Origin: Bacteroidota bacterium
Lineage (GTDB): Bacteria > Bacteroidota > Bacteroidia > NS11-12g > UBA955
Length of the DNA: 48,405 bases
Reading direction: 5' to 3'
Assembly: GCA_963169345.1 (NCBI GenBank)
Contig: CAUJCT010000038.1
Span: 1 to 48,405, forward strand
Part shown: positions 19,849 through 28,513 of the stretch, one piece after another
How the letters are laid out: each line of letters starts with the position of its first letter
Numbering within the stretch: the stretch's first letter is position 1
Program-made: the position numbers and the translations under genes
Notes under the pieces: model-generated
Databases searched by the model: none
What the model was told of the DNA's origin: nothing
What the model saw: the letters and a program-made list of their open reading frames with translations, nothing else

Positions 19849-22407
19849 ATGGCCAAACAAAAAGGAAATAACTTCAGAAATGCAGCAGATGATTTTCAGG
19901 CTGAAGAGCAGGAACGTGTGAAGAAGCCTGCTGTGGGCCGTTTTGCATGGATAAAGGACGAGAGAACCAAAAGAATTGCTGGTGCTTTTTTCATTTTATT
20001 TTCGCTATTTCTCTTTTTGTCATTTACCTCACATATCATCAATTTATGGGGTTTTGAAACCGATCAGGATTTGTTACAAAGCAGCAGTTGGCAATGGTAT
20101 AGCGTGCATAACCCTAAAGGTACTGCCAATATGATGGGATTTTTTGGTGCCTGGTTTGGGCATCTGTTCATCCATAAGTGGTTTGGAATTTCATCTTATG
20201 TGTTGCTATTTAGTTTGTTTACACTTGGTACAAAATTGCTCTTCAACTGGCAGATGTATCCGATTGGTAAAATTCTGCGATATACATTTTTTATTATTGT
20301 CTGGACTTCCATTTTGATGGGCTTTATTTTCCATCAAAACAACATTTTTATGGGAGGAGGTTTTGGCTATTATGGTTTCATGTGGTTGAAGGGATTGATG
20401 GGCTATGCAGGGACTGTTCTGTTTCTGTTAATGTATGCAGCAGTTTTCATGATACTGGTATACAATATTGATTTTAGATTTGGACGAAAACTTGCTCAAG
20501 CTTCGGGGACGGATTTGAGGGTAGATTTCTCTGACCATGCCGCAGAAGCTGCAGCAATAAAAGCTCAAATGGAGGAATTAAAATCGCAGGAGCAGTTAAA
20601 AACAAAGGATGAGATTATTGAAGATGAAGCAGAAGGGATAGATTTAATAACCTTGAATAATGAAGAGGAAATTGAAGAAGAATTAACTGAAACGGTTGAG
20701 GAAGAAGAACTTGAAGAGGTTGTGAGTACAGATGAGCCAAGCAAGCCAATTAGCTTTAATTTAAATACACCTTCACAACCTGTAAAAATCAAACAGGACA
20801 ATTTTGAGTTAAAAATAGAAGCTCCTGAAGAAGAAGAAGTCATAGTTGAGACAGTAAAAGCTGAGCCTGTCAGTTCAACGGCTTTCACAGACGAGTTATA
20901 TGATCCGCGACTGGATTTAGCGGGCTACACCATGCCTACAATTGATTTGTTGCAGGATTATGAATTTACAAAGACAGAGATTGACAGAGCAGAGCTTGAA
21001 ACAAGTAAGAACCTGATTGTAGAGACACTAAAGAATTACAATATTGGCATTTCCGAAATTAAAGCCAATATTGGTCCTACTGTTACACTTTATGAAATAG
21101 TACCAGCTCCCGGAGTCAAGATTTCGAGGATAAAGAACCTTGAAGATGATATTGCTTTGAGTTTAGCTGCCTTGGGCATCAGGATCATTGCACCTATTCC
21201 TGGAAGAGGTACCATTGGTATAGAAGTACCAAATAAAAAGCCTGAGATGGTGCCAATGAGACAGATGATTGCGAGTAAGAAATTCCAGGAAAGTAATTAT
21301 GAGTTACCCGTAATACTAGGTAAAACCATTTCAAACGAAATATATCTGGCAGATTTGGCTAAAATGCCGCATTTATTGGTAGCAGGAGCCACCGGTCAGG
21401 GTAAATCTGTTGGATTGAACACTCTGATTGTATCTTTATTGTATAAAAAGCATCCTTCGGAATTGAAGTTTGTGCTGGTAGATCCGAAGAAAGTTGAATT
21501 GACGTTATATAACAAGATTGAAAGACATTATTTAGCCAAACTACCCGGTGATGGTGATGCCATCATTACAGATACCAAACTGGTTTGTAATACACTCAAT
21601 TCATTGTGTATGGAAATGGATGATCGTTACGAGTTGTTGAAATCGGCTGGTAAGCGTAACATCATTGAATACAATACTAAATTCAGGGAGAGAAAATTAT
21701 TACCAACAGAAGGTCACAGATTCTTGCCTTATATAGTGGTGGTGATAGATGAGGTAGCGGATTTGATGATGACGGCGGGTAGAGAAGTTGAGACGCCGAT
21801 AGCCCGATTGGCACAATTGGCAAGGGCAGTAGGTATACATGTTATTCTGGCAACCCAGCGTCCTTCGGTTAACATCATCACAGGTACTATAAAAGCGAAT
21901 TTCCCTGCGCGATTAGCATTTAGAGTAACGTCTAAAATTGACTCAAGGACCATTTTAGATAGTAACGGAGCCGATCAGCTGATAGGTAAAGGGGATATGT
22001 TGTACAGCACCGGTAATGACCTGATTCGTCTGCAATGTCCTTTTGTAGACACTCCTGAAGTCGAAAAGATAACTGAATTTATTGGTAATCAAAGAGGGTA
22101 TAGCGGGGCATTTGAATTACCTGAATTTAAGGGAGAAGAAGGGGGAAGCGACAGAGAGGATTTTGATCCAAATGAGCGGGATGCATTGTTTGAAGACGCT
22201 GCCAGACTGGTCGTAATGACGCAACAGGGTAGTACATCTTTAATACAGAGAAAACTCAAATTGGGATATAACCGTGCAGGCAGGTTAGTCGATCAATTGG
22301 AACAAGCCGGAGTTGTTGGTCCATTTGAAGGGGCTAAGGCGAGAAAAGTCCTGATTCCGGATGAAATATCTTTGGAACACTTTTTGGATAATCTGAATAG
22401 CAAATAA
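19849..22407 (+). CDS. ftsK: DNA translocase FtsK/SpoIIIE
   Basis: 852 residues from ATG 19849 (MAKQKGNN). Four hydrophobic segments lie within about residues 45-210. A highly acidic linker (about 235-345, rich in EEE/EEL runs) follows. The motor domain carries Walker A GATGQGKSVGLN at about 512, Walker B IVVVIDEVADLMM and the LATQRPSVNIITG segment. The C-terminal gamma winged helix (STSLIQRKLKLGYNRAGRL, DQLEQAGVVGP) recognises KOPS-type DNA signals. FtsK moves chromosome ends at the septum and activates XerCD. lolA-like follows after 53 bp with its own promoter box; ftsK-lolA adjacency is also seen in many other bacteria. Confidence 0.96.
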   Translation: MAKQKGNNFRNAADDFQAEEQERVKKPAVGRFAWIKDERTKRIAGAFFILFSLFLFLSFTSHIINLWGFETDQDLLQSSSWQWYSVHNPKGTANMMGFFGAWFGHLFIHKWFGISSYVLLFSLFTLGTKLLFNWQMYPIGKILRYTFFIIVWTSILMGFIFHQNNIFMGGGFGYYGFMWLKGLMGYAGTVLFLLMYAAVFMILVYNIDFRFGRKLAQASGTDLRVDFSDHAAEAAAIKAQMEELKSQEQLKTKDEIIEDEAEGIDLITLNNEEEIEEELTETVEEEELEEVVSTDEPSKPISFNLNTPSQPVKIKQDNFELKIEAPEEEEVIVETVKAEPVSSTAFTDELYDPRLDLAGYTMPTIDLLQDYEFTKTEIDRAELETSKNLIVETLKNYNIGISEIKANIGPTVTLYEIVPAPGVKISRIKNLEDDIALSLAALGIRIIAPIPGRGTIGIEVPNKKPEMVPMRQMIASKKFQESNYELPVILGKTISNEIYLADLAKMPHLLVAGATGQGKSVGLNTLIVSLLYKKHPSELKFVLVDPKKVELTLYNKIERHYLAKLPGDGDAIITDTKLVCNTLNSLCMEMDDRYELLKSAGKRNIIEYNTKFRERKLLPTEGHRFLPYIVVVIDEVADLMMTAGREVETPIARLAQLARAVGIHVILATQRPSVNIITGTIKANFPARLAFRVTSKIDSRTILDSNGADQLIGKGDMLYSTGNDLIRLQCPFVDTPEVEKITEFIGNQRGYSGAFELPEFKGEEGGSDREDFDPNERDALFEDAARLVVMTQQGSTSLIQRKLKLGYNRAGRLVDQLEQAGVVGPFEGAKARKVLIPDEISLEHFLDNLNSK

Positions 22408-22412
22408 TTTAT

Positions 22413-22420
22413 TAATTTTG
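22413..22420 (+). promoter_or_regulatory. -7 element TAATTTTG upstream of the LolA-like gene
   Basis: TAnnTTTG between the ftsK stop and the LolA-like ATG, 40 nt before the start codon. Confidence 0.4.
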
Positions 22421-22460
22421 CACCCTTTTTAAATTTTGTTAAGATAAACCAGCTTAAGTA

Positions 22461-23150
22461 ATGAGCAAATCACTTTTAATTACATTTATAACTATTTCAT
22501 TTATTGGATTTTCATTCATCCAAACCCCTAAAAAAGAGACTGAAAAAGATAAGGCAACAACCAAATTATTAAAGGACGTTTCTAAAAAATACAAAGCTTA
22601 TAAGACTTTGAAAGCTGATTTTTCAGTTTTACAAACGCCTGCCGATCCAAAAGCGCCATCTAAAAAGGACAATGGATCATTGATAACCAAAGGCAACAGT
22701 TTCAAACTTGTATATGCAGGTCAGGAGATATTTTGCAATGGAAAGATTATCTGGACTTATACCAAAGAGTCAAACGAATGTCAGAAAGAAACCTACAATC
22801 CAAACGCCAATAACAGTATTAATCCGGCAAAGATTTTTACAGTTTGGGAAAAAGGATTTCTCTACGAGTCGGATGGCAGTTCAAAAGTTGGTACTGTCGA
22901 GTATGCAAAGGTAAAACTTACTCCTACTGATAAATCTAAACCTTATTTCCTGATGAATCTGGAGGTAGATAAGGCTGCAAAGACAGTACACAGTTTGAAA
23001 ATTTCTTTCAAGGCGGGTAATAAACAAACCTATACCGTTACTTCGCAAACCCCGAATACAGCAGTTGATGACAAGACATTTGAGTTTGATGCAAGCAAGT
23101 ATCCAGGTGTTGAGATAATTGATCTGACTGCTAAGAAGAAGAAGCCTTAA
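22461..23150 (+). CDS. LolA-like outer-membrane lipoprotein carrier
   Basis: 229 residues. A signal peptide (SLLITFITISFIGFSFIQ) is followed by the LolA-type beginning LLKDVSKKYKAYKTLKADFS, the half-barrel strands GSLITKGNSFKLVYAG and EIFCNGKIIWTY, and later SLKISFKAGNKQTYTVTS. LolA carries lipoproteins through the periplasm from LolCDE to the outer membrane. In Bacteroidota many paralogues exist, so the specific role is less certain than the fold. It follows ftsK in the same direction with 53 bp between. Confidence 0.8.
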   Translation: MSKSLLITFITISFIGFSFIQTPKKETEKDKATTKLLKDVSKKYKAYKTLKADFSVLQTPADPKAPSKKDNGSLITKGNSFKLVYAGQEIFCNGKIIWTYTKESNECQKETYNPNANNSINPAKIFTVWEKGFLYESDGSSKVGTVEYAKVKLTPTDKSKPYFLMNLEVDKAAKTVHSLKISFKAGNKQTYTVTSQTPNTAVDDKTFEFDASKYPGVEIIDLTAKKKKP

Positions 23151-23202
23151 AATCGTCTGAAGAGGCTGATTTCAGTCAGTTTTACAAAATTTTCCAAAGC
23201 AT

Positions 23203-23210
23203 TAAATTTG
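23203..23210 (+). promoter_or_regulatory. -7 element TAAATTTG of trhO
   Basis: TAnnTTTG ending 4 nt before the GTG start at 23215. Confidence 0.45.
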
Positions 23211-23214
23211 CAAG

Positions 23215-24234
23215 GTGGTATTACATAATAAAGTCAATAGAGAAATATTAAAAAAGAAAATTGAGGAGAGTACAACTCCTCGTACAACAATTTCTTTTTA
23301 CAAGTATCATTACATTGACAACCCTCAGGCATTCAGGGATGCTTTGTATTTGAAATGGGAGGAATTGGGTGTTTTAGGTAGAATTTATGTTGCAGATGAG
23401 GGGATCAACGCTCAATTATCTGTACCAACAGAAAATCTTGAGGCTTTTAAGGATCATTTGGAAAGTATTGATTTTTTAAAAGGCAACAGGTTAAACATAG
23501 CTGTTGAGGACAATGGAAAATCATTCTTCAAGCTCAGCATTAAAGTTAAAAAGAAAATTGTAGCGGATGGAATTGAAGATCCTGAGTTTGACGTAACCAA
23601 GATAGGCAAGCATTTAAAAGCAGAGGAGTTTAACGAAATTACAGAGAGAGAGGATGTGGTAATAGTTGATATGCGCAACCATTACGAGAGTGAAGTTGGA
23701 CATTTCGAAAGGGCTATTTTGCCGGATGTAGTGAGTTTCAGAGAGCAATTGCCGAAAGTGGCAGAAATGCTGGCGGATAAAAAAGATAAGCCGGTTGTCA
23801 TGTATTGTACTGGCGGAATTCGTTGTGAAAAGGCCAGTGCTTATATGAAATACAGAGGATTTAAGGAAGTATATCAACTCGAAGGTGGCATCATCCATTA
23901 CGCCAATCAAATTAAGTCTAAAGGATTAAAGAATAAGTTTCACGGTAAAAATTTCGTGTTTGACGAAAGATTGGGTGAGCATATAAGTACGGAGGTGATT
24001 TCTAAATGTCATCAGTGTGGAGCACCATGTGATACACATACCAATTGTGCTAATGTTGCATGTAATTTACTGTTCATACAATGTCCGGAGTGTAAGGCTA
24101 AATACGCCAATACTTGTGGTGAAGAATGTCAGCATATAGCCTCATTGCCTGAAGAAGAGCAAAAGAAAATGCGCAAAGGCAAAGATTATGGCCGTTTGGT
24201 ATTCAACAAAGGTAGAAAGATTAAGACTCAGTAG
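23215..24234 (+). CDS. trhO: tRNA uridine(34) hydroxylase TrhO (rhodanese family)
   Basis: 339 residues from GTG 23215. The N-terminal VLHNKVNREILKKKIEE block lines up with the start of Escherichia coli TrhO (YceA), which supports the GTG. The acylphosphatase-like region has EGINAQLSVP. The rhodanese domain has DMRNHYESEVGHF and the active loop MYCTGGIRCEK with C198. A cysteine-rich tail (CHQCGAPCDTHTNC, IQCPECKAKY) follows. TrhO forms 5-hydroxyuridine at tRNA wobble position 34 using oxygen. Monocistronic by context, with a promoter box just upstream and an unrelated secreted protein downstream. Confidence 0.92.
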   Translation: MVLHNKVNREILKKKIEESTTPRTTISFYKYHYIDNPQAFRDALYLKWEELGVLGRIYVADEGINAQLSVPTENLEAFKDHLESIDFLKGNRLNIAVEDNGKSFFKLSIKVKKKIVADGIEDPEFDVTKIGKHLKAEEFNEITEREDVVIVDMRNHYESEVGHFERAILPDVVSFREQLPKVAEMLADKKDKPVVMYCTGGIRCEKASAYMKYRGFKEVYQLEGGIIHYANQIKSKGLKNKFHGKNFVFDERLGEHISTEVISKCHQCGAPCDTHTNCANVACNLLFIQCPECKAKYANTCGEECQHIASLPEEEQKKMRKGKDYGRLVFNKGRKIKTQ

Positions 24235-24358
24235 TTTATCTTAAAAGTTTTGAGCCATTTTACCTTAGGGTTCAATATATTTCAAATCTAAGGCAACTTT
24301 TATTGTCTAATTCTAGTCAAATTAATAGACCAGTTAAAGTTTATTAATTGTGTTGTAT

Positions 24359-24366
24359 TAAATTTG
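24359..24366 (+). promoter_or_regulatory. -7 element TAAATTTG
   Basis: TAnnTTTG 8 nt before ATG 24375. It overlaps an in-frame upstream extension, so it also decides the start in favour of 24375. Confidence 0.45.
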
Positions 24367-24374
24367 ATTTCCAT

Positions 24375-26390
24375 ATGAAAAAACTAATTACTTTTTTTAG
24401 CCTTCTTTTTATTTTCCAATTAAAGATTTCCGCTCAGGTTGTAGCCAATGCAGGAAGCGATCTGGAAATTTGTTTGTATGACACATTAAAACTTACGGGT
24501 TCGGGCTTACCTGTTGGTGATTCAGGGAGTTATAAATGGTACCAGTTGAAGAGCAATACACTGGTAAGTACGAATGAATTTTATAAGAAGAGGGTATTGT
24601 CTGCTCTGCCGGATTCTTTTAGGCTGCTTGTTACAAGGATAAAAAATGGTATAACTTATATAGACGATGATACCATTGCCATACACGTCAATCCTTTGCC
24701 TACCTTCGCTTATGGAGGATTGTCAAATTTCTGTTTTTCCGATTGCAATTATAATTTGACGAAAAATTTATATGCAATAGGCAGAGCTGGTTATGATGCA
24801 AGTGAAAAGGATTCGAGTTTGGTTTATTATAAGAACAATAAAAAAGACTGGTTAGTAAAAACCAATGATGAATACATTTACAGTTTTTGCAATTATATCA
24901 ATAATTCGGAAATACCATCCAATGGAATAAGGGATACAATTTGTTTCGAGTATAGAGATTCTAAAGGTTGTTACAACAAGGCTTGCAGATCATTTCGAAT
25001 CAATCCCAACCCGATAGTTGAAATGATAAATGCCACTATTTGTATCAAACAGGGTCAGTTCAATCTCGATAATTTAGTCGTTAAGCCATTTGTAAAAACA
25101 GGAGGAATAAGTACGTTTAGATGTTTATCAGTTCCTTCCACTTCCAGTCTGGATAAAAACAATATCATTAGTACTGTACAAACTGTACCAGCTACTCATT
25201 ATTTGAATTTAGGAGCAATTGACACTTTAAATGTAGGGGACTATGTGATAGAATACGGGTTTAAAAATTCATTTACTGGTTGTGAGACATTGGATACGGC
25301 AACCATCACTATTGTTGGGTTGCCTGAATTAAAGTTCAAAAGTTTTCCAAAGTTTTGTATAAATCATGATGCCATTGATTTAGATACTATGGTTTATGAT
25401 GCCAGAACAGGCAAGGCATTACATGGTATTTGGACAAGCGTTGAATACAATGGTTCACGAGATCAGTCTAACCCAAATGTCAAAATTAAACTGGATAGTT
25501 CAATCGTTCAGAATCGTTTCAGGAGCCAGTTTGGAGCAGGTAGTTACTATATTAAATTTGTTGAACAATCATCAGTTTGTGGTATAATGGATAGTATTCC
25601 TGTAGTGGTAAATGGATTGCCTTTAGTACAAATTGATGTTCAGGATACAGTTTGCGTAACGGATTCTGTAGTGCCTTTGAGTAATATAGTACCTGTTGGG
25701 AATGTAGGCATTTGGTCGGGATTAGGCGTCAAAGGCAATAGTTTTGATGCTAGATTTAGTCCGCAAAAAAATGAGTTTGAAAGGATGCCTGTTAAGTATA
25801 CGTATACCAATCCAACGACATTGTGTACCTCTTCCGATTCACAAGATATTTACGTTAAAACGCTGGTTAGTTTTAAAATAAATTCACAAGTAACACGCAC
25901 TAATTCTACTTTCCACATGGCTTTTTATTTAAGTAATGTTCAATTTGCCGGTAGTAATGTAAATAGTCTTATCTGGAGATTCAGCGACAACACTGCTGAC
26001 TCAAGTTTAGGTTTTATGGGCGTTGCTTACAAAACCACACAAGATTCAGGTATATATAAGGCCTATGTTACTATTACTGATGGATTTTGTCAGTCGACTG
26101 ATTCGTTGGAAGTAGATTTGAATTACACCATCAAGGACAGTAAAATTGATAATAGTAAGTACGATGGATTGACATTTTATCCAAATCCAGCAAATGAAAG
26201 CATTCAACTATCTATTTTAGATGCAGGAGAACTTGTGATTGCTGATTATACGGGCAAAGTGATAATGAAATTGGATCTCGAGGCAGGTAGTCATAAAATT
26301 GATGTCCGTGATTTATCAAAAGGCTTGTACATTTTAAGCTATGTCAATTCTTATGGTCAGACTATTCAATACAAAGTAATCAAGGAATAG
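24375..26390 (+). CDS. Secreted multi-domain protein with T9SS type A sorting domain
   Basis: 671 residues from ATG 24375, opening with the signal peptide KKLITFFSLLFIFQLKISAQ. The body is made of Ig/PKD-like beta modules with cysteine pairs (ICLYDTLKLTGSG, FCFSDCNYNLT, FCINHDAIDLD, DTVCVTDSVVPLS). The final about 75 residues (FYPNPANESIQLSI, GELVIADYTGKVIMKLDL, DVRDLSKGLYILSY, YKVIKE) are a classic Por-secretion-system type A C-terminal domain. The product should be exported by T9SS and attached to the surface through A-LPS. No enzymatic motif is seen, so binding or structural function is likely. Its 3' end overlaps the convergent membrane protein gene by 11 bp. Confidence 0.85.
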   Translation: MKKLITFFSLLFIFQLKISAQVVANAGSDLEICLYDTLKLTGSGLPVGDSGSYKWYQLKSNTLVSTNEFYKKRVLSALPDSFRLLVTRIKNGITYIDDDTIAIHVNPLPTFAYGGLSNFCFSDCNYNLTKNLYAIGRAGYDASEKDSSLVYYKNNKKDWLVKTNDEYIYSFCNYINNSEIPSNGIRDTICFEYRDSKGCYNKACRSFRINPNPIVEMINATICIKQGQFNLDNLVVKPFVKTGGISTFRCLSVPSTSSLDKNNIISTVQTVPATHYLNLGAIDTLNVGDYVIEYGFKNSFTGCETLDTATITIVGLPELKFKSFPKFCINHDAIDLDTMVYDARTGKALHGIWTSVEYNGSRDQSNPNVKIKLDSSIVQNRFRSQFGAGSYYIKFVEQSSVCGIMDSIPVVVNGLPLVQIDVQDTVCVTDSVVPLSNIVPVGNVGIWSGLGVKGNSFDARFSPQKNEFERMPVKYTYTNPTTLCTSSDSQDIYVKTLVSFKINSQVTRTNSTFHMAFYLSNVQFAGSNVNSLIWRFSDNTADSSLGFMGVAYKTTQDSGIYKAYVTITDGFCQSTDSLEVDLNYTIKDSKIDNSKYDGLTFYPNPANESIQLSILDAGELVIADYTGKVIMKLDLEAGSHKIDVRDLSKGLYILSYVNSYGQTIQYKVIKE

Positions 26391-27771
26391 TATTTCTGTA
26401 AATGATTGAGTAGGCAGGTCCATTTTTAATGGTTTTATATTGTTTAAAATTTGGACTAAGCTTAGATGTGTCAGATATATTGCCTGGTAACGTAAATACT
26501 TTGTAGTCGACCGTGTCCGAAGGAAGAAGTTCAATTTTGAAATCTGCAATTCTGTTATAGCCGTTGTTTTGGTCGAAGAAGCAAGCAGCAAGCGGAAAAC
26601 CAAGTTCGACAGATTTCTTTTTATAGTTGGGTTGATCAAGTTCAGAAATGACTGCACTCATGTTTTTAAGATGGGGCACATAAGAAAAATTGACATCTGT
26701 ATAGTCACCCTTGCCTTTGAGGTACCAAAGTCCATTGAAAGTCAGTACAGCTGCTGTTAACCAAACGAGGTATTTTTTATCATGAACTGACTGAGCAAAA
26801 ATCAATAGACAGAAAGTAAGGAAAGGCAATAAAAAGAAAAGTGTATATCGGCTGAGAAAATAATTGAGAATTTGAAAACCAATACCTCCAATAAAGATGA
26901 CTGGAAAAATAAGAAGAGAAGCTTCCATTTTTCGTAAAGTTTTAAATCCGTTGATGAGAGCGATTGCCAATATTATCGGGAACAGAAAATGACCTTGATC
27001 GAAGAAGACAAAGTCTGAAAGATTGTCCCACCGTTCGTTTATGTAATATGCTTCGAGCTTGGTTAATGAAGTATGAAGAGGATAGAAGAAGTAGCCTCTT
27101 TGAACTTTTTGTATAATAAAAAAAACAGTAATAGAAAGGACTGGAATTATGAAAGCTGTGAAAAGAAACGATAGATTAACTTTGAATTTAGATTTGACAA
27201 ATTCAGTCAGTACGAAAGCAATAGGCAGGATTAGAGCAGATTCTTTAATGAACAGGGCAGAGGTTATGGCTAAGCACAAAAGTATTTTTTTATTGTTGAT
27301 ATAAGCCAAAATAGCTACAGTAGTGGCAAGCATAAGTGGCATTTCCGGTAGAACAAGCACCGATTGTGAAAGGAATACAGGTTGTATGAACAGAGTTAAA
27401 GTAAGAATCAGTGCGTGTATTAGAGAAATGAATTTCTTGAATATGAGAAACAAGACGTGGAAGTTGATCATATTTAGGAGAGCAGCAGCACAATGGGCAA
27501 CTAAAGGTTGGCAACCGAATAATTTAAAGGCGAGGGCAAAATAAAATGTACTGAGCAAAGGATGTCCGCGTGAAAGCTCATCAGGAATAGCGTCTGGAAG
27601 CAGGCTAAGTCCATTCAGATGCATATTTACAGCCGCTCTCGAATACACACCCAGTTCATCCCAAAGGTAAGGTTGATGAAATACGCCCCACAGCCATTCC
27701 AATAGGATATAGCACAGGAACATAGACAGATAGAGAACAATTATATGTAATGCATTTGGGTATTTGGACAT
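26380..27771 (-). CDS. GT-C type membrane glycosyltransferase (GT39/ArnT-like)
   Basis: 463 residues from ATG 27771. There are about ten hydrophobic helices. The first periplasmic loop carries the acidic pair typical of polyprenol-phosphate-sugar-dependent GT-C enzymes (QPYLWDELGVYSRAAVNM), followed by GHPLLSTFYFALAFKLFG. The C-terminal part is short and soluble. Such proteins transfer sugars or mannose from a lipid carrier to proteins or lipid A in the periplasm; the acceptor is not deducible. An in-frame TTG at 27783 is unlikely because the TAATTTTG promoter box covers it. It runs into the 3' end of the secreted protein gene. Confidence 0.7.
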   Translation of the reverse strand: MSKYPNALHIIVLYLSMFLCYILLEWLWGVFHQPYLWDELGVYSRAAVNMHLNGLSLLPDAIPDELSRGHPLLSTFYFALAFKLFGCQPLVAHCAAALLNMINFHVLFLIFKKFISLIHALILTLTLFIQPVFLSQSVLVLPEMPLMLATTVAILAYINNKKILLCLAITSALFIKESALILPIAFVLTEFVKSKFKVNLSFLFTAFIIPVLSITVFFIIQKVQRGYFFYPLHTSLTKLEAYYINERWDNLSDFVFFDQGHFLFPIILAIALINGFKTLRKMEASLLIFPVIFIGGIGFQILNYFLSRYTLFFLLPFLTFCLLIFAQSVHDKKYLVWLTAAVLTFNGLWYLKGKGDYTDVNFSYVPHLKNMSAVISELDQPNYKKKSVELGFPLAACFFDQNNGYNRIADFKIELLPSDTVDYKVFTLPGNISDTSKLSPNFKQYKTIKNGPAYSIIYRNTIP

Positions 27772-27780
27772 TTCAGAGTT

Positions 27781-27788
27781 CAAAATTA
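27781..27788 (-). promoter_or_regulatory. -7 element TAATTTTG of the glycosyltransferase gene
   Basis: TAnnTTTG on the minus strand, 9 nt before ATG 27771. Confidence 0.45.
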
Positions 27789-28092
27789 CATAAAAAGACA
27801 GCTTCAGAATTCAATATAAAAAGTCGATTTCTTCAGAAAGTTTGCTCAGATTTTGCCAAAAATTGAACTTAAAGTGTGGGAAAACTATATGGAAAAGCAT
27901 GGAGAATACTGTCAATTAGAGTCAATTGGCACTTACAATTAACAAAGAATTACTGTCGTGGAAATGCTTAATTAACTGATTAATAATTTGATGGGATGTA
28001 TGCTTATTTTTTTGTGTTTTAATTTATACACAATTGGAAAAATAGAAACTTTTTTTCTTGTACGATTTGTCTACTTCGCATTCCTTTGTAAT

Positions 28093-28148
28093 AGTAAAAA
28101 ACTAGTATTAAAATACTAAAAAGATACCCAAAACTAGTATTTTTTACT
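28093..28148. repeat. AT-rich inverted/direct repeat cluster
   Basis: The motif ACTAGTATT occurs at 28101-28109 and again at 28133-28141. TAGTATT at 28103-28109 pairs with AATACTA at 28112-28118. The outer arms AGTAAAAAACTAGT (28093-28106) and ACTAGTATTTTTTACT (28133-28148) are inverted with a 2-nt bulge. Confidence 0.5.
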
Positions 28149-28374
28149 CAGAAAAAGTTCTAAAATTTGATAATTTGAATAAAAGACAAAATGAATAAAA
28201 AATATCATTTTTGAGATGAATCGTGTTGATAAGAAATGGTATTTTATTGAACATTTGCTTTGAGAAAGAATGATTTGCGAAAAGTGTAAGTTCATTTTTA
28301 GGCACTTTTATTTGAGTTTATAGCCACGACATTAAGTGTTAATGTGATAGATAACCGTTAGGTTAGTTTTTTTC

Positions 28375-28405
28375 ATAGAGTGCCCCGGAAACGGGGCATC
28401 TCTAT
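28375..28405 (+). ncRNA. Strong hairpin with GAAA tetraloop, possible 3' end of a small RNA
   Basis: ATAGAG plus TGCCCCG pairs with CGGGGCA plus CTCTAT, one bulged T, closing on GAAA: 13 base pairs in an AT-rich setting. The plus strand continues ATTTTAC, a weak U-run; the minus strand has no U-run. Just before it TAACC-GTTA-GGTTA is followed by seven T. No adjacent plus-strand gene explains it, so it may end or form part of an unannotated RNA. It does not resemble tmRNA, RNase P RNA or SRP RNA. Confidence 0.35.
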
Positions 28406-28456
28406 TTTACAAGGTTTTGTATTAAGACTTCAGCATCGAATTACATATAAAAGAAA

Positions 28457-28478
28457 AACGCCGTCAATTGACGGCGTT
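28457..28478 (-). terminator. Rho-independent terminator of glnN
   Basis: A perfect 22-bp palindrome with core ACGCCGTCAATTGACGGCGT lies 35 bp past the glnN stop. On the minus strand it is followed by TTTTCTTTTAT. Confidence 0.8.
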
Positions 28479-28513
28479 ATCTCATTTCTGTAAGAAGAAA
28501 TAGGTGTGTGTGT

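Larger units (their letters stand above)
27789..28513. other. 725-bp gene-free region with hairpins
   Basis: No plausible gene on either strand. It holds an AT-rich inverted/direct repeat cluster (28093-28148), a strong GC hairpin with a GAAA tetraloop (28375-28405), and the glnN terminator (28457-28478). The size and structure leave room for a small RNA transcribed on the plus strand; see findings. Confidence 0.6.

Noticed and set aside
28375..28405. Terminator for the glycosyltransferase or glnN gene
   Set aside because: It lies upstream of the glycosyltransferase gene and beyond the better glnN terminator at 28457-28478, and has no U-run on the minus strand.
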